Source: Bradyrhizobium sp. (GTDB lineage Bacteria; Pseudomonadota; Alphaproteobacteria; Rhizobiales; Xanthobacteraceae). Taken from it: DNA of 5,394 nt. The position numbers were made by a program, and so were the translations under genes. The notes under the pieces were generated by a model that searched no databases, had not been told where the DNA came from, and saw only the letters and a list, made by a program, of their open reading frames with translations. Of this stretch, positions 1-5,394 are shown piece by piece (the first letter of the stretch is position 1; each line of letters starts with the position of its first letter). The DNA lies in the NCBI GenBank assembly GCA_019243075.1, contig JAFAUV010000068.1, positions 1 to 5,394 on the forward strand. Direction: 5' to 3'.

Positions 1-2
1 TC

Positions 3-2033
3 GATCTCGGCTTCTATCTCGGGCGCATCTACGGCCTGTGCGCGGCGAGCGTCGTGCTCGCGGTGCTCCTGATCGACAACGTCGCGCTGCAGTCGCAGAT
101 GTCGCGCCTGCTGCGGTCGATGCGCCGCGAAGCCGCCTTCGTGCGCGACCAGCACAAGGTGCGCGAACGGCTGTTCAGCGCCGTCGTGGAATCCTCCAAC
201 GACGCCATCATCACGATGTCGCTGAACGGCATCATCACCGGCTGGAACCGCGCCGCCGAGCGGCTGTTCGGCTATTCCGCCGACGAAGCCGTCGGCCACC
301 CGATCGCCCTGATCGTGCCGCCGCATCGCCGCGCCGAAATCGACACAGTGCTCGATCGCACCCGCCGCGGCGAGATGATCGAGAATTTCGAGACGGTGCG
401 GGTGCACAAGGATGGAGGAAACGTCGACGTCTCGCTCACGATCACGCCGCTGCGCTCGGCCGCCGGCGAAATCATCGGCGCATCCAAAATCGCCCACGAC
501 ATCACCGAGAGCAAGCGCACCCGGACCGCGCTGAGCCGCGAGACCGAGGAGCGGCAGCGCATCTTCGAGACCTCGCAGGACCTGATCCTGGTCACCGACA
601 GCGCCGGGAATTTCGTCCAGGTCAGTCCCAGCGTCGAGAACATCCTGGGCTACAAGCCCGAACAGATGGTCGGGCGCAGCGCGGTCGACTTCATTCATCC
701 CGACGATCTCGACAGCACCAGGAACGAGATGCGGGCCGCCCGGCGCGGCCAGCAGGTGCGCAGCTTCGAGGCGCGCTATCCGCACAAGGATGGCCACATC
801 GTGACGCTGAACTGGATGGGGAGTTGGTCGGAGCCGGTGCGGCGCCATTTCTTCATCGGCCGCGACCTGACCGAAAAGCGGGCCGCCGAGGCGCAGATGC
901 GGCAGGCCCAGAAAATGGACGCGATCGGCCAGCTCACCGGCGGCGTCGCCCACGACTTCAACAACATCCTGACCGTGATCACCGGCACCATCGGCATCCT
1001 CGGGGAGGCGGTCGCGGATCGGCCGGAGCTCGCCTCGATCGCCAAGCTGATCGACGATGCCGCCGAGCGCGGTGCGCAGCTCACCAAACATCTGCTGGCC
1101 TTCGCCCGCAAGCAGCCGCTGCAACCGGTCGAGATCGACATCAATTCGCTGATCCTGGAAGCCGCCAAGCTGCTGCATCCGACGCTCGGCGAACAGATCG
1201 AAATTTCGCCGAAGCTCTCCGATGAGGCGTGGCCGACACTGGTCGACCCCAATCAGCTCTCCACGGCGGTGCTCAACCTGGCGCTGAACGCGCGGGACGC
1301 CATGCCCCGCGGTGGCAAGCTCACGCTGGAGACCGACAACGTTCATCTCGACGAAGACTATGCGAAAATGAACAGTGAGGTCGCGCCGGGCGACTACGTG
1401 ATGATCGCCGTCAGTGACACCGGCACGGGCATTCCGGCGGGGCTCATGGAAAAGGTCTTCGATCCATTCTTCACGACCAAGGAGGTCGGCAAGGGCACAG
1501 GCCTTGGGCTTTCGATGGTGTTCGGCTTCGTCAAGCAGTCGGGCGGACATATCAAGATCTACAGCGAGGAAGGTCACGGCACCACGGTGAAGATCTATCT
1601 GCCGCGATCGAGCGGGCAGGGGCAGACCGCGTCGGGCCTCAGATCGTCCGCCGAGGTCGAAAGCGGCCACGAGACGGTGCTGATCGTCGAGGACGATGCG
1701 CTGGTACGGCAATATGTGGTGACCCAGGTCGCGAGCCTCGGCTACGCCACGCTGCAGGCCGCCAACGCCGCCGAGGCCCTGAAGATCATCGACGATGGGT
1801 CCGAGGTCGACCTGTTGTTCACGGACGTGATCATGCCGGGCCCCATGAACGGTCGCCAGCTCGTCGACGAGGCGCGCAAGCGCCGGCCCTCGCTGAAGAC
1901 CCTGTTCACCTCGGGCTATACCGAAAACGCCATCCTGCATCACGGCCGTCTGGGCGAAGGCGTGCTGCTGCTTGCCAAGCCCTATCGCAAGCCCGAGCTG
2001 GCCAAGATGATCCGGGTCGCGCTTGCCGGCTGA
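3..2033 (+). CDS. Membrane-anchored PAS-PAS hybrid sensor histidine kinase with C-terminal receiver domain (5' partial)
   Basis: This is a sensor kinase that would autophosphorylate on histidine and pass phosphate to its own receiver aspartate. The frame is open from base 3 with no stop, and a GTG at 54 lies inside a hydrophobic helix, so the real start is upstream. Bases 3-80 encode a helix (YLGRIYGLCAASVVLAVLLI) that looks like the end of a MASE4-type membrane sensor; that subtype is a guess. Counting residues from 54: basic linker 15-42, PAS 1 about 43-155, PAS 2 about 168-278, HisKA with phospho-acceptor His300 in GGVAHDFNN (bases 951-953), HATPase with N-box NLALNARDA (from 408), DTGTGIP (455) and GKGTGLGLS (479), then a receiver with acidic residues EDD (about 546-548), phospho-acceptor Asp591 and conserved Lys642. 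All catalytic residues are intact. There is no DNA-binding output, so the signal must pass to a partner outside the window. The ligand is unknown; no haem- or flavin-binding PAS signature was recognised. Confidence 0.95.
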   Translation, partial: DLGFYLGRIYGLCAASVVLAVLLIDNVALQSQMSRLLRSMRREAAFVRDQHKVRERLFSAVVESSNDAIITMSLNGIITGWNRAAERLFGYSADEAVGHPIALIVPPHRRAEIDTVLDRTRRGEMIENFETVRVHKDGGNVDVSLTITPLRSAAGEIIGASKIAHDITESKRTRTALSRETEERQRIFETSQDLILVTDSAGNFVQVSPSVENILGYKPEQMVGRSAVDFIHPDDLDSTRNEMRAARRGQQVRSFEARYPHKDGHIVTLNWMGSWSEPVRRHFFIGRDLTEKRAAEAQMRQAQKMDAIGQLTGGVAHDFNNILTVITGTIGILGEAVADRPELASIAKLIDDAAERGAQLTKHLLAFARKQPLQPVEIDINSLILEAAKLLHPTLGEQIEISPKLSDEAWPTLVDPNQLSTAVLNLALNARDAMPRGGKLTLETDNVHLDEDYAKMNSEVAPGDYVMIAVSDTGTGIPAGLMEKVFDPFFTTKEVGKGTGLGLSMVFGFVKQSGGHIKIYSEEGHGTTVKIYLPRSSGQGQTASGLRSSAEVESGHETVLIVEDDALVRQYVVTQVASLGYATLQAANAAEALKIIDDGSEVDLLFTDVIMPGPMNGRQLVDEARKRRPSLKTLFTSGYTENAILHHGRLGEGVLLLAKPYRKPELAKMIRVALAG

Positions 2034-2041
2034 AGGCGGGC

Positions 2042-2527
2042 TCAGCAGCCGCGGCAGATGCTGACGGCGCCGTGCTTGAGCAGCCTGTCATTCTCCCTGA
2101 CGGCGGCTCGTTCGGCGATGCGCCGCGCACGCGGCGAGAGCCGCGAAAGTCGCGGCCTGACCACACCGACATGCCCCCCCGTCGTCGAGACGAGCGGCGC
2201 GGCGGCAGGCGGCGTGATGGGATGGATCGAAGGCTGCGGCAGCGGCGCAATCTTCGACGCGTTGCCGATGCCTGAGGGATCCCGGCCCGTGTTATTGAGC
2301 CCATTGATGTTTGCCGGCCCGGGCGCAATCCCGCTGACGCCGGCGTCCTGTGCGGATGGAGCGCCTGCAGGCAGAATAGCGAACGCGGCCGCGAGAAACA
2401 CGCTGCAGCCAATCCGTCTGCCAACGGCAAGACCGCGTTGGAAATCCGGCGCCAGCACCAAATAAAGGCCGGTCGCTCCCTCGAACAACGCCTTGAAATC
2501 GGGCGCCGGCAGCGCCGGTGACGACAT
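2042..2527 (-). CDS. Small putative exported protein ending in SICRGC, with an apparent PAS-kinase-derived N-terminus (chimeric)
   Basis: 161 residues from the ATG at 2527, chosen because AGGAGG lies 11 bases upstream; an ATG at 2554 in the same frame lies before that site and has no such signal. Residues 1-30 (MSSPALPAPDFKALFEGATG, then LYLVLAPDFQ) resemble the opening of rhizobial PAS-domain kinases. From about residue 31 the character changes: basic GRRIG, a hydrophobic stretch and APSA/Q, a likely signal peptidase I site after about residue 59. The mature part has a Gly/Asn-rich segment (NINGLNNTGRDPSGIGN), a Pro/Ala-rich linker, a basic helix and a CxxC end (Cys158, Cys161). I recall similar short proteins with this Asn-rich segment and CRGC end from Bradyrhizobium and relatives, with no known function. 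The ~30-residue leader before the signal peptide could impair export. If the fusion reading is wrong, this is simply a secreted protein with a long n-region or a later start such as the GTG at codon 24. The gene's stop is 8 bases from the kinase stop, convergent. Confidence 0.72.
   Translation of the reverse strand: MSSPALPAPDFKALFEGATGLYLVLAPDFQRGLAVGRRIGCSVFLAAAFAILPAGAPSAQDAGVSGIAPGPANINGLNNTGRDPSGIGNASKIAPLPQPSIHPITPPAAAPLVSTTGGHVGVVRPRLSRLSPRARRIAERAAVRENDRLLKHGAVSICRGC
2438..2527 (-). pseudogene. Apparent 5' remnant of a PAS-domain kinase gene, fused in frame to the exported-protein gene
   Basis: The first 30 codons read like the start of a PAS domain (PDFKALFEGATGLYLVLAPDF). In intact kinases known to me this is followed by a stretch such as IVAVSDAYL, which is absent here; after PDFQ the sequence switches to the signal-peptide region of the small exported protein. 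The remnant keeps the ribosome binding site and start codon. The call rests on recognising the motif by eye, without a database search. The junction near 2438 is accurate to perhaps ten bases. Confidence 0.5.
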
Positions 2528-2691
2528 GAGCAAGTGATCCTCCTGGCAAATCACATGCGCTGGAACAGCAGATTACCTGCTCGCGCGCGCATTCATAGAG
2601 GCTAAATTGTGGACTTGGTGGAAGATCGACTGCTGAAAGGCATTTCCGGACAACGCCGCAAGGGCGAAATCGGATGCGCGAAAGAATCAAT
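2528..2691 (-). other. Intergenic region between the siderophore operon end and the small chimeric gene
   Basis: These 164 bases hold no ORF with coding character. They should contain the promoter of the small minus-strand gene and the end of the siderophore operon transcript. The part around 2580-2640 is richer in A/T than the flanking genes, but I could not fix a -35/-10 pair with confidence. A 4-bp stem (CGCC 2654-2657, GGCG 2663-2666) has no T-run on either side and is too weak to call a terminator. No Fur- or Irr-like palindrome was seen. Confidence 0.45.
2539..2544 (-). promoter_or_regulatory. Strong Shine-Dalgarno site AGGAGG
   Basis: On the minus strand AGGAGG is followed by 11 bases and then the ATG at 2527. 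It decides the start of the small chimeric gene against the in-frame ATG at 2554. If the fusion reading is right, this site originally served the lost PAS-domain gene. Confidence 0.7.
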
Positions 2692-2937
2692 TTATCGAGA
2701 TGGTTCAGGACCGTCGTGACCGTCGGCCGCTGGGCCGAACAGCCGCCTTCGGAGCCACTCGCGAGCCATCACCCAGATGATCACCGCGATCGGCAAACCG
2801 AGCCCTGCCCACGACAACCATTGGCCGATCCCGCCGAAAAGGAAGGCGGCCGCGAACCCGAACGACGAGGCGAAGGCGATGCCAAGGGGGGCGCCGAACA
2901 CCCCTCGCCACCCCCGAGATTTCGACGATCCTGTCAT
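2692..2937 (-). CDS. Small two-helix inner-membrane protein, coupled to the PepSY gene
   Basis: 81 residues with two predicted membrane helices, about 12-34 (VFGAPLGIAFASSFGFAAAF) and about 39-58 (QWLSWAGLGLPIAVIIWVMA). A basic N-terminus (KSRGWR) and a basic stretch after helix 2 (REWLRRR) would put both ends in the cytoplasm. The tail is polar (ADGHDGPEPSR) and there is no signal-peptidase site. The ATG overlaps the PepSY stop codon as ATGA, and no Shine-Dalgarno site precedes it, so translation probably depends on ribosomes finishing the upstream gene. Short two-helix proteins in this position after a PepSY siderophore gene occur in related alphaproteobacteria as I recall, without a defined function. 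I infer an accessory or stabilising role for the PepSY protein. The coordinates are well supported; the role is not. Confidence 0.8.
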   Translation of the reverse strand: MTGSSKSRGWRGVFGAPLGIAFASSFGFAAAFLFGGIGQWLSWAGLGLPIAVIIWVMAREWLRRRLFGPAADGHDGPEPSR

Positions 2938-4070
2938 CCGGACGCGCCGGCAGCGTAGGCCGGCGAATGCCGCCGGTTGTGCTTTCGCAGCTCTCTTGCG
3001 ATCCAGAGATAGAAGCCGCTGGCGATCACGACGATGGTCGCCAGATCAAGCAACACCCAGATGATCTTCAGCGGCGTGCCGGCGTAATCGCCAAAGTGCA
3101 ACGGCTGGGAAATGAATAGCGCCTTCAGGTAGATTGGCAGCTCGGCGGTGGACGCAACGTCACCGGTTTCGCCGTCCAGCAGCACCGGCTTCAACAGCCG
3201 GGACATCAGCGGCGTATCGCCATGCATGAAGACGGCGTAGTGATGCGAGCTCGTAAAGGGCGTGCCGGGGAATGCGATGAAGTCCGGCTCCATCGCCGGT
3301 GCCGCCTCTGCCGCCCTCGACAGCACCAGATCGAGCGAGGCGAGCTGGCGTGGAGCTGGCCTGCCTGCGTAAGGCGCCGCCATGCCGGCCAGGGTGTCCG
3401 TCCGCCAGTGATCCAGCATCGGTTCAGCCCAGGTATTGATGACTCCGGTCGACCCAACGACGACCGCCCAGGCGACGGTGACGATCCCAATCAGATTGTG
3501 CCAGTCGAGCCAGGAAATACGCCGCGACGCGCCCGATCGAATGGTGCCGAAGTCAAGACGGCGCGTGAATGGCCAATACAGCACGATGCCCGAGACGATC
3601 GCCGCCAGGAACAGCAGGCCCATGGCGCCGAGGAATAGTTTTCCGGCAAGGCCGGCGAACATGTCGGTATGCAACTTCAGAACGATCAGCATCGGACCGG
3701 TGCCGACCGCGCCGAGCGGCCTTGCCGCGAAAGCGCTGTAGGCCTCCACCACGGCGTCGTCGGGCCTGCCGTTCACCGCGTGGTTCAGGTAGGCCGTCAC
3801 GATCTTTCTATCGTCGCGGTCCCACGCGACATATTGCAAGACCGATCCGGGATGATCGGCGAGCGCCGCTCTCGCGATGTCGTCGATCGTCGCACGCTGC
3901 GACGGCCGCGCAGGCCGCTCCGGCCTTGGTGCGTAGCCCAGCGCCTCGTCGATCTCATGGTGGAAGATCAGGGGCAGCCCGGTGAGGCAGAGCAACAGCA
4001 GAAACAGGGTTGCGGCAAGGCTCGTCCAGCGATGGACGATCGACCAGAGTCGTATCGAGCTTGCCGTCAC
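2934..4070 (-). CDS. PepSY-associated transmembrane protein, probable inner-membrane ferric-siderophore reductase
   Basis: 378 residues, the usual size for the PepSY_TM family (PiuB/FoxB-like). Four predicted helices lie at about 16-38, 142-166, 193-213 and 335-357, with periplasmic segments between helices 1-2 and 3-4. Family hallmarks are the N-terminal RLWSIVHRW (His13), HHE after helix 1 (His37/38), LKLHTDMF before helix 2 (His134), DWHN before helix 3 (His191) and QPLHFGDY before helix 4 (His325). Conserved histidines near membrane ends fit haem or metal binding. In FoxB-type proteins the family is linked to reduction of ferric siderophore, releasing iron; that role is inferred here from family and context. 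The start is GTG at 4070: GGAAGGGAG lies 10 bases upstream and an in-frame TAG closes the frame further up with no start between. An ATG at 4078 is out of frame and stops after three codons. The gene follows a siderophore receptor by 70 bases and overlaps the next gene by ATGA, so one operon is likely. Confidence 0.92.
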   Translation of the reverse strand: MTASSIRLWSIVHRWTSLAATLFLLLLCLTGLPLIFHHEIDEALGYAPRPERPARPSQRATIDDIARAALADHPGSVLQYVAWDRDDRKIVTAYLNHAVNGRPDDAVVEAYSAFAARPLGAVGTGPMLIVLKLHTDMFAGLAGKLFLGAMGLLFLAAIVSGIVLYWPFTRRLDFGTIRSGASRRISWLDWHNLIGIVTVAWAVVVGSTGVINTWAEPMLDHWRTDTLAGMAAPYAGRPAPRQLASLDLVLSRAAEAAPAMEPDFIAFPGTPFTSSHHYAVFMHGDTPLMSRLLKPVLLDGETGDVASTAELPIYLKALFISQPLHFGDYAGTPLKIIWVLLDLATIVVIASGFYLWIARELRKHNRRHSPAYAAGASG

Positions 4071-4080
4071 GCTGCCATCA

Positions 4081-4089
4081 CTCCCTTCC
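4081..4089 (-). promoter_or_regulatory. Shine-Dalgarno site GGAAGGGAG of the PepSY gene
   Basis: This purine-rich stretch on the minus strand ends 10 bases before the GTG at 4070. It supports the GTG start and shows that the gene can be translated independently of the receptor upstream. Confidence 0.65.
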
Positions 4090-4106
4090 GCCGTCCCGAC
4101 CGCCTG

Positions 4107-4149
4107 CTACCACTTGCAGCCAGCTACCATTTGCAGCCCGCTACCACTT
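4107..4149 (-). repeat. 17-bp tandem repeat covering the receptor stop codon
   Basis: On the plus strand CTACCA starts at 4107, 4124 and 4141, a period of exactly 17. The units at 4107-4123 and 4124-4140 match at 15 of 17 positions; the third copy, which is the coding end of the receptor, matches the first over nine bases (CTACCACTT). Read on the minus strand, each unit ends in (A/G)TGGTAG, the last Trp codon plus amber stop of the receptor. The repeat fills about half of the spacer before the PepSY gene and ends short of its Shine-Dalgarno site. Slipped-strand duplication of the gene end is the simplest origin. Confidence 0.8.
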
Positions 4150-5394
4150 ATAGGAGACGCTCGCCACCGCGCGACGGCGGTCGCCATAGAAGCAAGCCGT
4201 CGGAGTGCTGCAGCTCCCGACATAGATGCGGTCGGTGATGTTGGTAACGTTGAGGGCAAAGCGCCAGCCCTTCACCTCGTAGTGCAGCGCGAGGTCGCCC
4301 AGGACATAATAAGGCACGACCAGACTGTTGGCGGTGTTGGCATAGAAAACACCGTTGTAACGCACGCCGGCGCCGAAGCCGAAGCTCGTGAGCGGTCCGG
4401 TCTGGAAGGTGTAGTCGGCCCACGCCGAAGCAATTTCGCTCGGCGTATTGGTCGGCACGGTTCCGATGAGCGCAGAATTCAGATCCTTGCTGACGAAGAT
4501 ATGGAAGTTGGTAAAGGCGCCCGTCACCTTCAACCCCGGCATCACGTTGGCGACCGCCTCCAGCTCCATACCGCGCGAGGTCACCTCTCCGGTCTGGACC
4601 GAAAGCAGAGGGTTGGTGGGGTCGGTCGTCAGCACATTCTGCCGCTTGAGGTCGAACACCGCCGCGCCGAAATGGCCATTGAAGCCGGTCGGCTCGACCT
4701 TGACGCCGGCCTCGACCTGCTCGACGGTTTCCGGCGAGAAGAGCTGCCCGGTCACGGCGTTGGTTCCGATGATCGGGTTGTAGCTCGTGGCGTAGGACAC
4801 ATACGGCGCAATGCCGACGTCGGTGTTGTAGATGGCACCGCCGCGACCGCTGAACTTGCTGTCATCGCGTGACTGGCTCGGCGCGAGCCGATTGTCATCG
4901 TTGGTCGTCACCCAATCATTGCGGCCGCTCAGCACCACCGTAAGCCGGCCGAGCTTGAGCTGATCCTGGCCATAAACGCCGGTCTGCTCCTGCGCAATGC
5001 TCTGATTCGCGAACACCGTTCCGGGGAAGCCTTGCGGGACGCCATAAACGGGATTGAGCAAATTGAGCGCCGGCGTGTTGAAGTCGAACGCCTGCAGGTC
5101 GTTGACCTCATAATGCTTGTAGTCCACGCCGAAGAGCGCCTTGTGCAGGACCGGTCCGGTCGCAAAGCGGTACTCGAGCTGGTTGTCGATGTTGGCCTGA
5201 TCGGCAACATCATGTGCGAAATCGTTGAAGCGCGAGAGCAGCGCGGTCGAGGGATCGCTGTTGACGTACCCGTTGCCTAGCAAGGTCTGGAAGCTGACGT
5301 CGTCATGGGCGAAGCGCGTATTTTGCCGGAACGTCAGATTGTCGGTGATATTCTTCTCGAACTGATAGCCGATCATCTCCTGCTCGCGCTTGAA
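4141..5394 (-). CDS. TonB-dependent siderophore receptor, FhuA-like, C-terminal barrel part (5' partial)
   Basis: Outer-membrane receptor that would import a ferric siderophore, powered by TonB-ExbB-ExbD. Only the last ~417 residues are present; family members are usually 700-800, so the signal peptide, TonB box, plug domain and first strands lie beyond the right edge. The frame is open to base 5394, and the Met at 5376 is internal. Typical barrel sequences are seen: LFGVDYKHYEVND, LLNPVYG, QTGVYGQDQLKLGRLTVVLS, VSYATSYNPIIG, ETVEQVEAGVKVEP, AAVFDLKRQNVLTTDP, TGEVTSRGMELEAVANVMPG, ASAWADYTFQ, and FALNVTNITDRIYVGSC. The end, CxxxxxCFYGDRRRAVASVSYKW, carries two closely spaced cysteines (4212-4210 and 4194-4192) that probably form a disulfide, and a terminal Trp suited to barrel assembly. 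These features match the ferrichrome/hydroxamate receptor group, but the actual siderophore cannot be told. It is the first visible gene of the probable operon with PepSY; any iron-responsive promoter is outside the window. No frameshift is visible. Confidence 0.94.
   Translation of the reverse strand, partial: FKREQEMIGYQFEKNITDNLTFRQNTRFAHDDVSFQTLLGNGYVNSDPSTALLSRFNDFAHDVADQANIDNQLEYRFATGPVLHKALFGVDYKHYEVNDLQAFDFNTPALNLLNPVYGVPQGFPGTVFANQSIAQEQTGVYGQDQLKLGRLTVVLSGRNDWVTTNDDNRLAPSQSRDDSKFSGRGGAIYNTDVGIAPYVSYATSYNPIIGTNAVTGQLFSPETVEQVEAGVKVEPTGFNGHFGAAVFDLKRQNVLTTDPTNPLLSVQTGEVTSRGMELEAVANVMPGLKVTGAFTNFHIFVSKDLNSALIGTVPTNTPSEIASAWADYTFQTGPLTSFGFGAGVRYNGVFYANTANSLVVPYYVLGDLALHYEVKGWRFALNVTNITDRIYVGSCSTPTACFYGDRRRAVASVSYKW

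Noticed and set aside
38..1225. 395-codon plus-strand ORF in a second frame across the kinase gene
   Set aside because: Its translation is an Arg/Ala/His-rich product typical of an out-of-frame reading of GC-rich DNA, while the overlapping frame carries complete kinase motifs.
2027..2051. Possible hairpin CGGCTG/CAGCCG spanning both convergent stop codons as a shared terminator
   Set aside because: The stem is only 6 bp with a 13-base loop, and no T-run follows on either strand.
2654..2666. Short stem CGCC-GCAAG-GGCG as terminator of the siderophore operon
   Set aside because: It has four base pairs and no T-tract on the minus strand; it is within chance expectation at this GC content.
2292..2690. 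132-codon minus-strand ORF in another frame of the small chimeric gene region
   Set aside because: It has no recognisable domain, and the overlapping frame shows a clear ribosome binding site, signal peptide and familiar tail.
2674..3064. Plus-strand ORFs opposite the small membrane protein and the PepSY end
   Set aside because: Their products are Arg/Pro-rich with no hydrophobic or domain pattern, and they are antisense to two coherent membrane proteins.
4070..4078. ATG at 4078 as an alternative start of the PepSY gene
   Set aside because: It is out of frame with PepSY and meets TGA after three codons; the GTG at 4070 has a well-placed Shine-Dalgarno site.
3982..4872. 296-codon plus-strand ORF opposite the receptor and PepSY genes
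   Set aside because: The minus-strand frame here is an unmistakable TonB receptor; the plus-strand product is a His/Arg/Gly/Val-rich shadow without domains.

Overview
The window is GC-rich throughout, and its protein families point to an alphaproteobacterium of the Bradyrhizobium/Rhodopseudomonas (Nitrobacteraceae) type. The assignment rests on the style of the hybrid kinase, the short secreted protein ending in SICRGC, and the FhuA-type receptor paired with a PepSY membrane protein. It is inferred from protein character only; no marker gene is present.

Left part (3-2033, + strand): the 3' part of a membrane-anchored hybrid sensor histidine kinase. The visible order is last transmembrane helix (possibly the end of a MASE4-type sensor), PAS, PAS, HisKA, HATPase and receiver. 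The gene enters the window already open, so its true start lies outside. It ends 8 bases from the stop codon of a convergent small gene.

Middle (2042-2691, - strand): a small gene that looks chimeric. Its first ~30 residues and its strong ribosome binding site resemble the beginning of a PAS-domain kinase. The rest is a short exported protein with a signal peptide and a C-terminal CxxC. I read this as an in-frame fusion left by a deletion or rearrangement, with the junction near 2438. Upstream of it are about 164 bases with no gene.

Right part (2692-5394, - strand): an apparent iron-siderophore uptake operon, transcribed right to left. It starts with a TonB-dependent siderophore receptor, of which only the C-terminal ~417 residues of the barrel are in the window. 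After 70 bases comes a four-helix PepSY-type inner-membrane protein, probably a ferric-siderophore reductase. Overlapping it by ATGA is an 81-residue protein with two membrane helices. The receptor would bring the ferric siderophore across the outer membrane, and the PepSY protein and its small partner would act at the inner membrane, plausibly in iron release. A 17-bp tandem repeat copies the end of the receptor gene, including its stop codon, into the receptor-PepSY spacer.

I see no RNA gene, insertion sequence, CRISPR array or convincing factor-independent terminator. Most of the content belongs to known families. The most unusual items are the apparent PAS/secreted-protein fusion, the stop-codon tandem repeat and the small coupled membrane protein.
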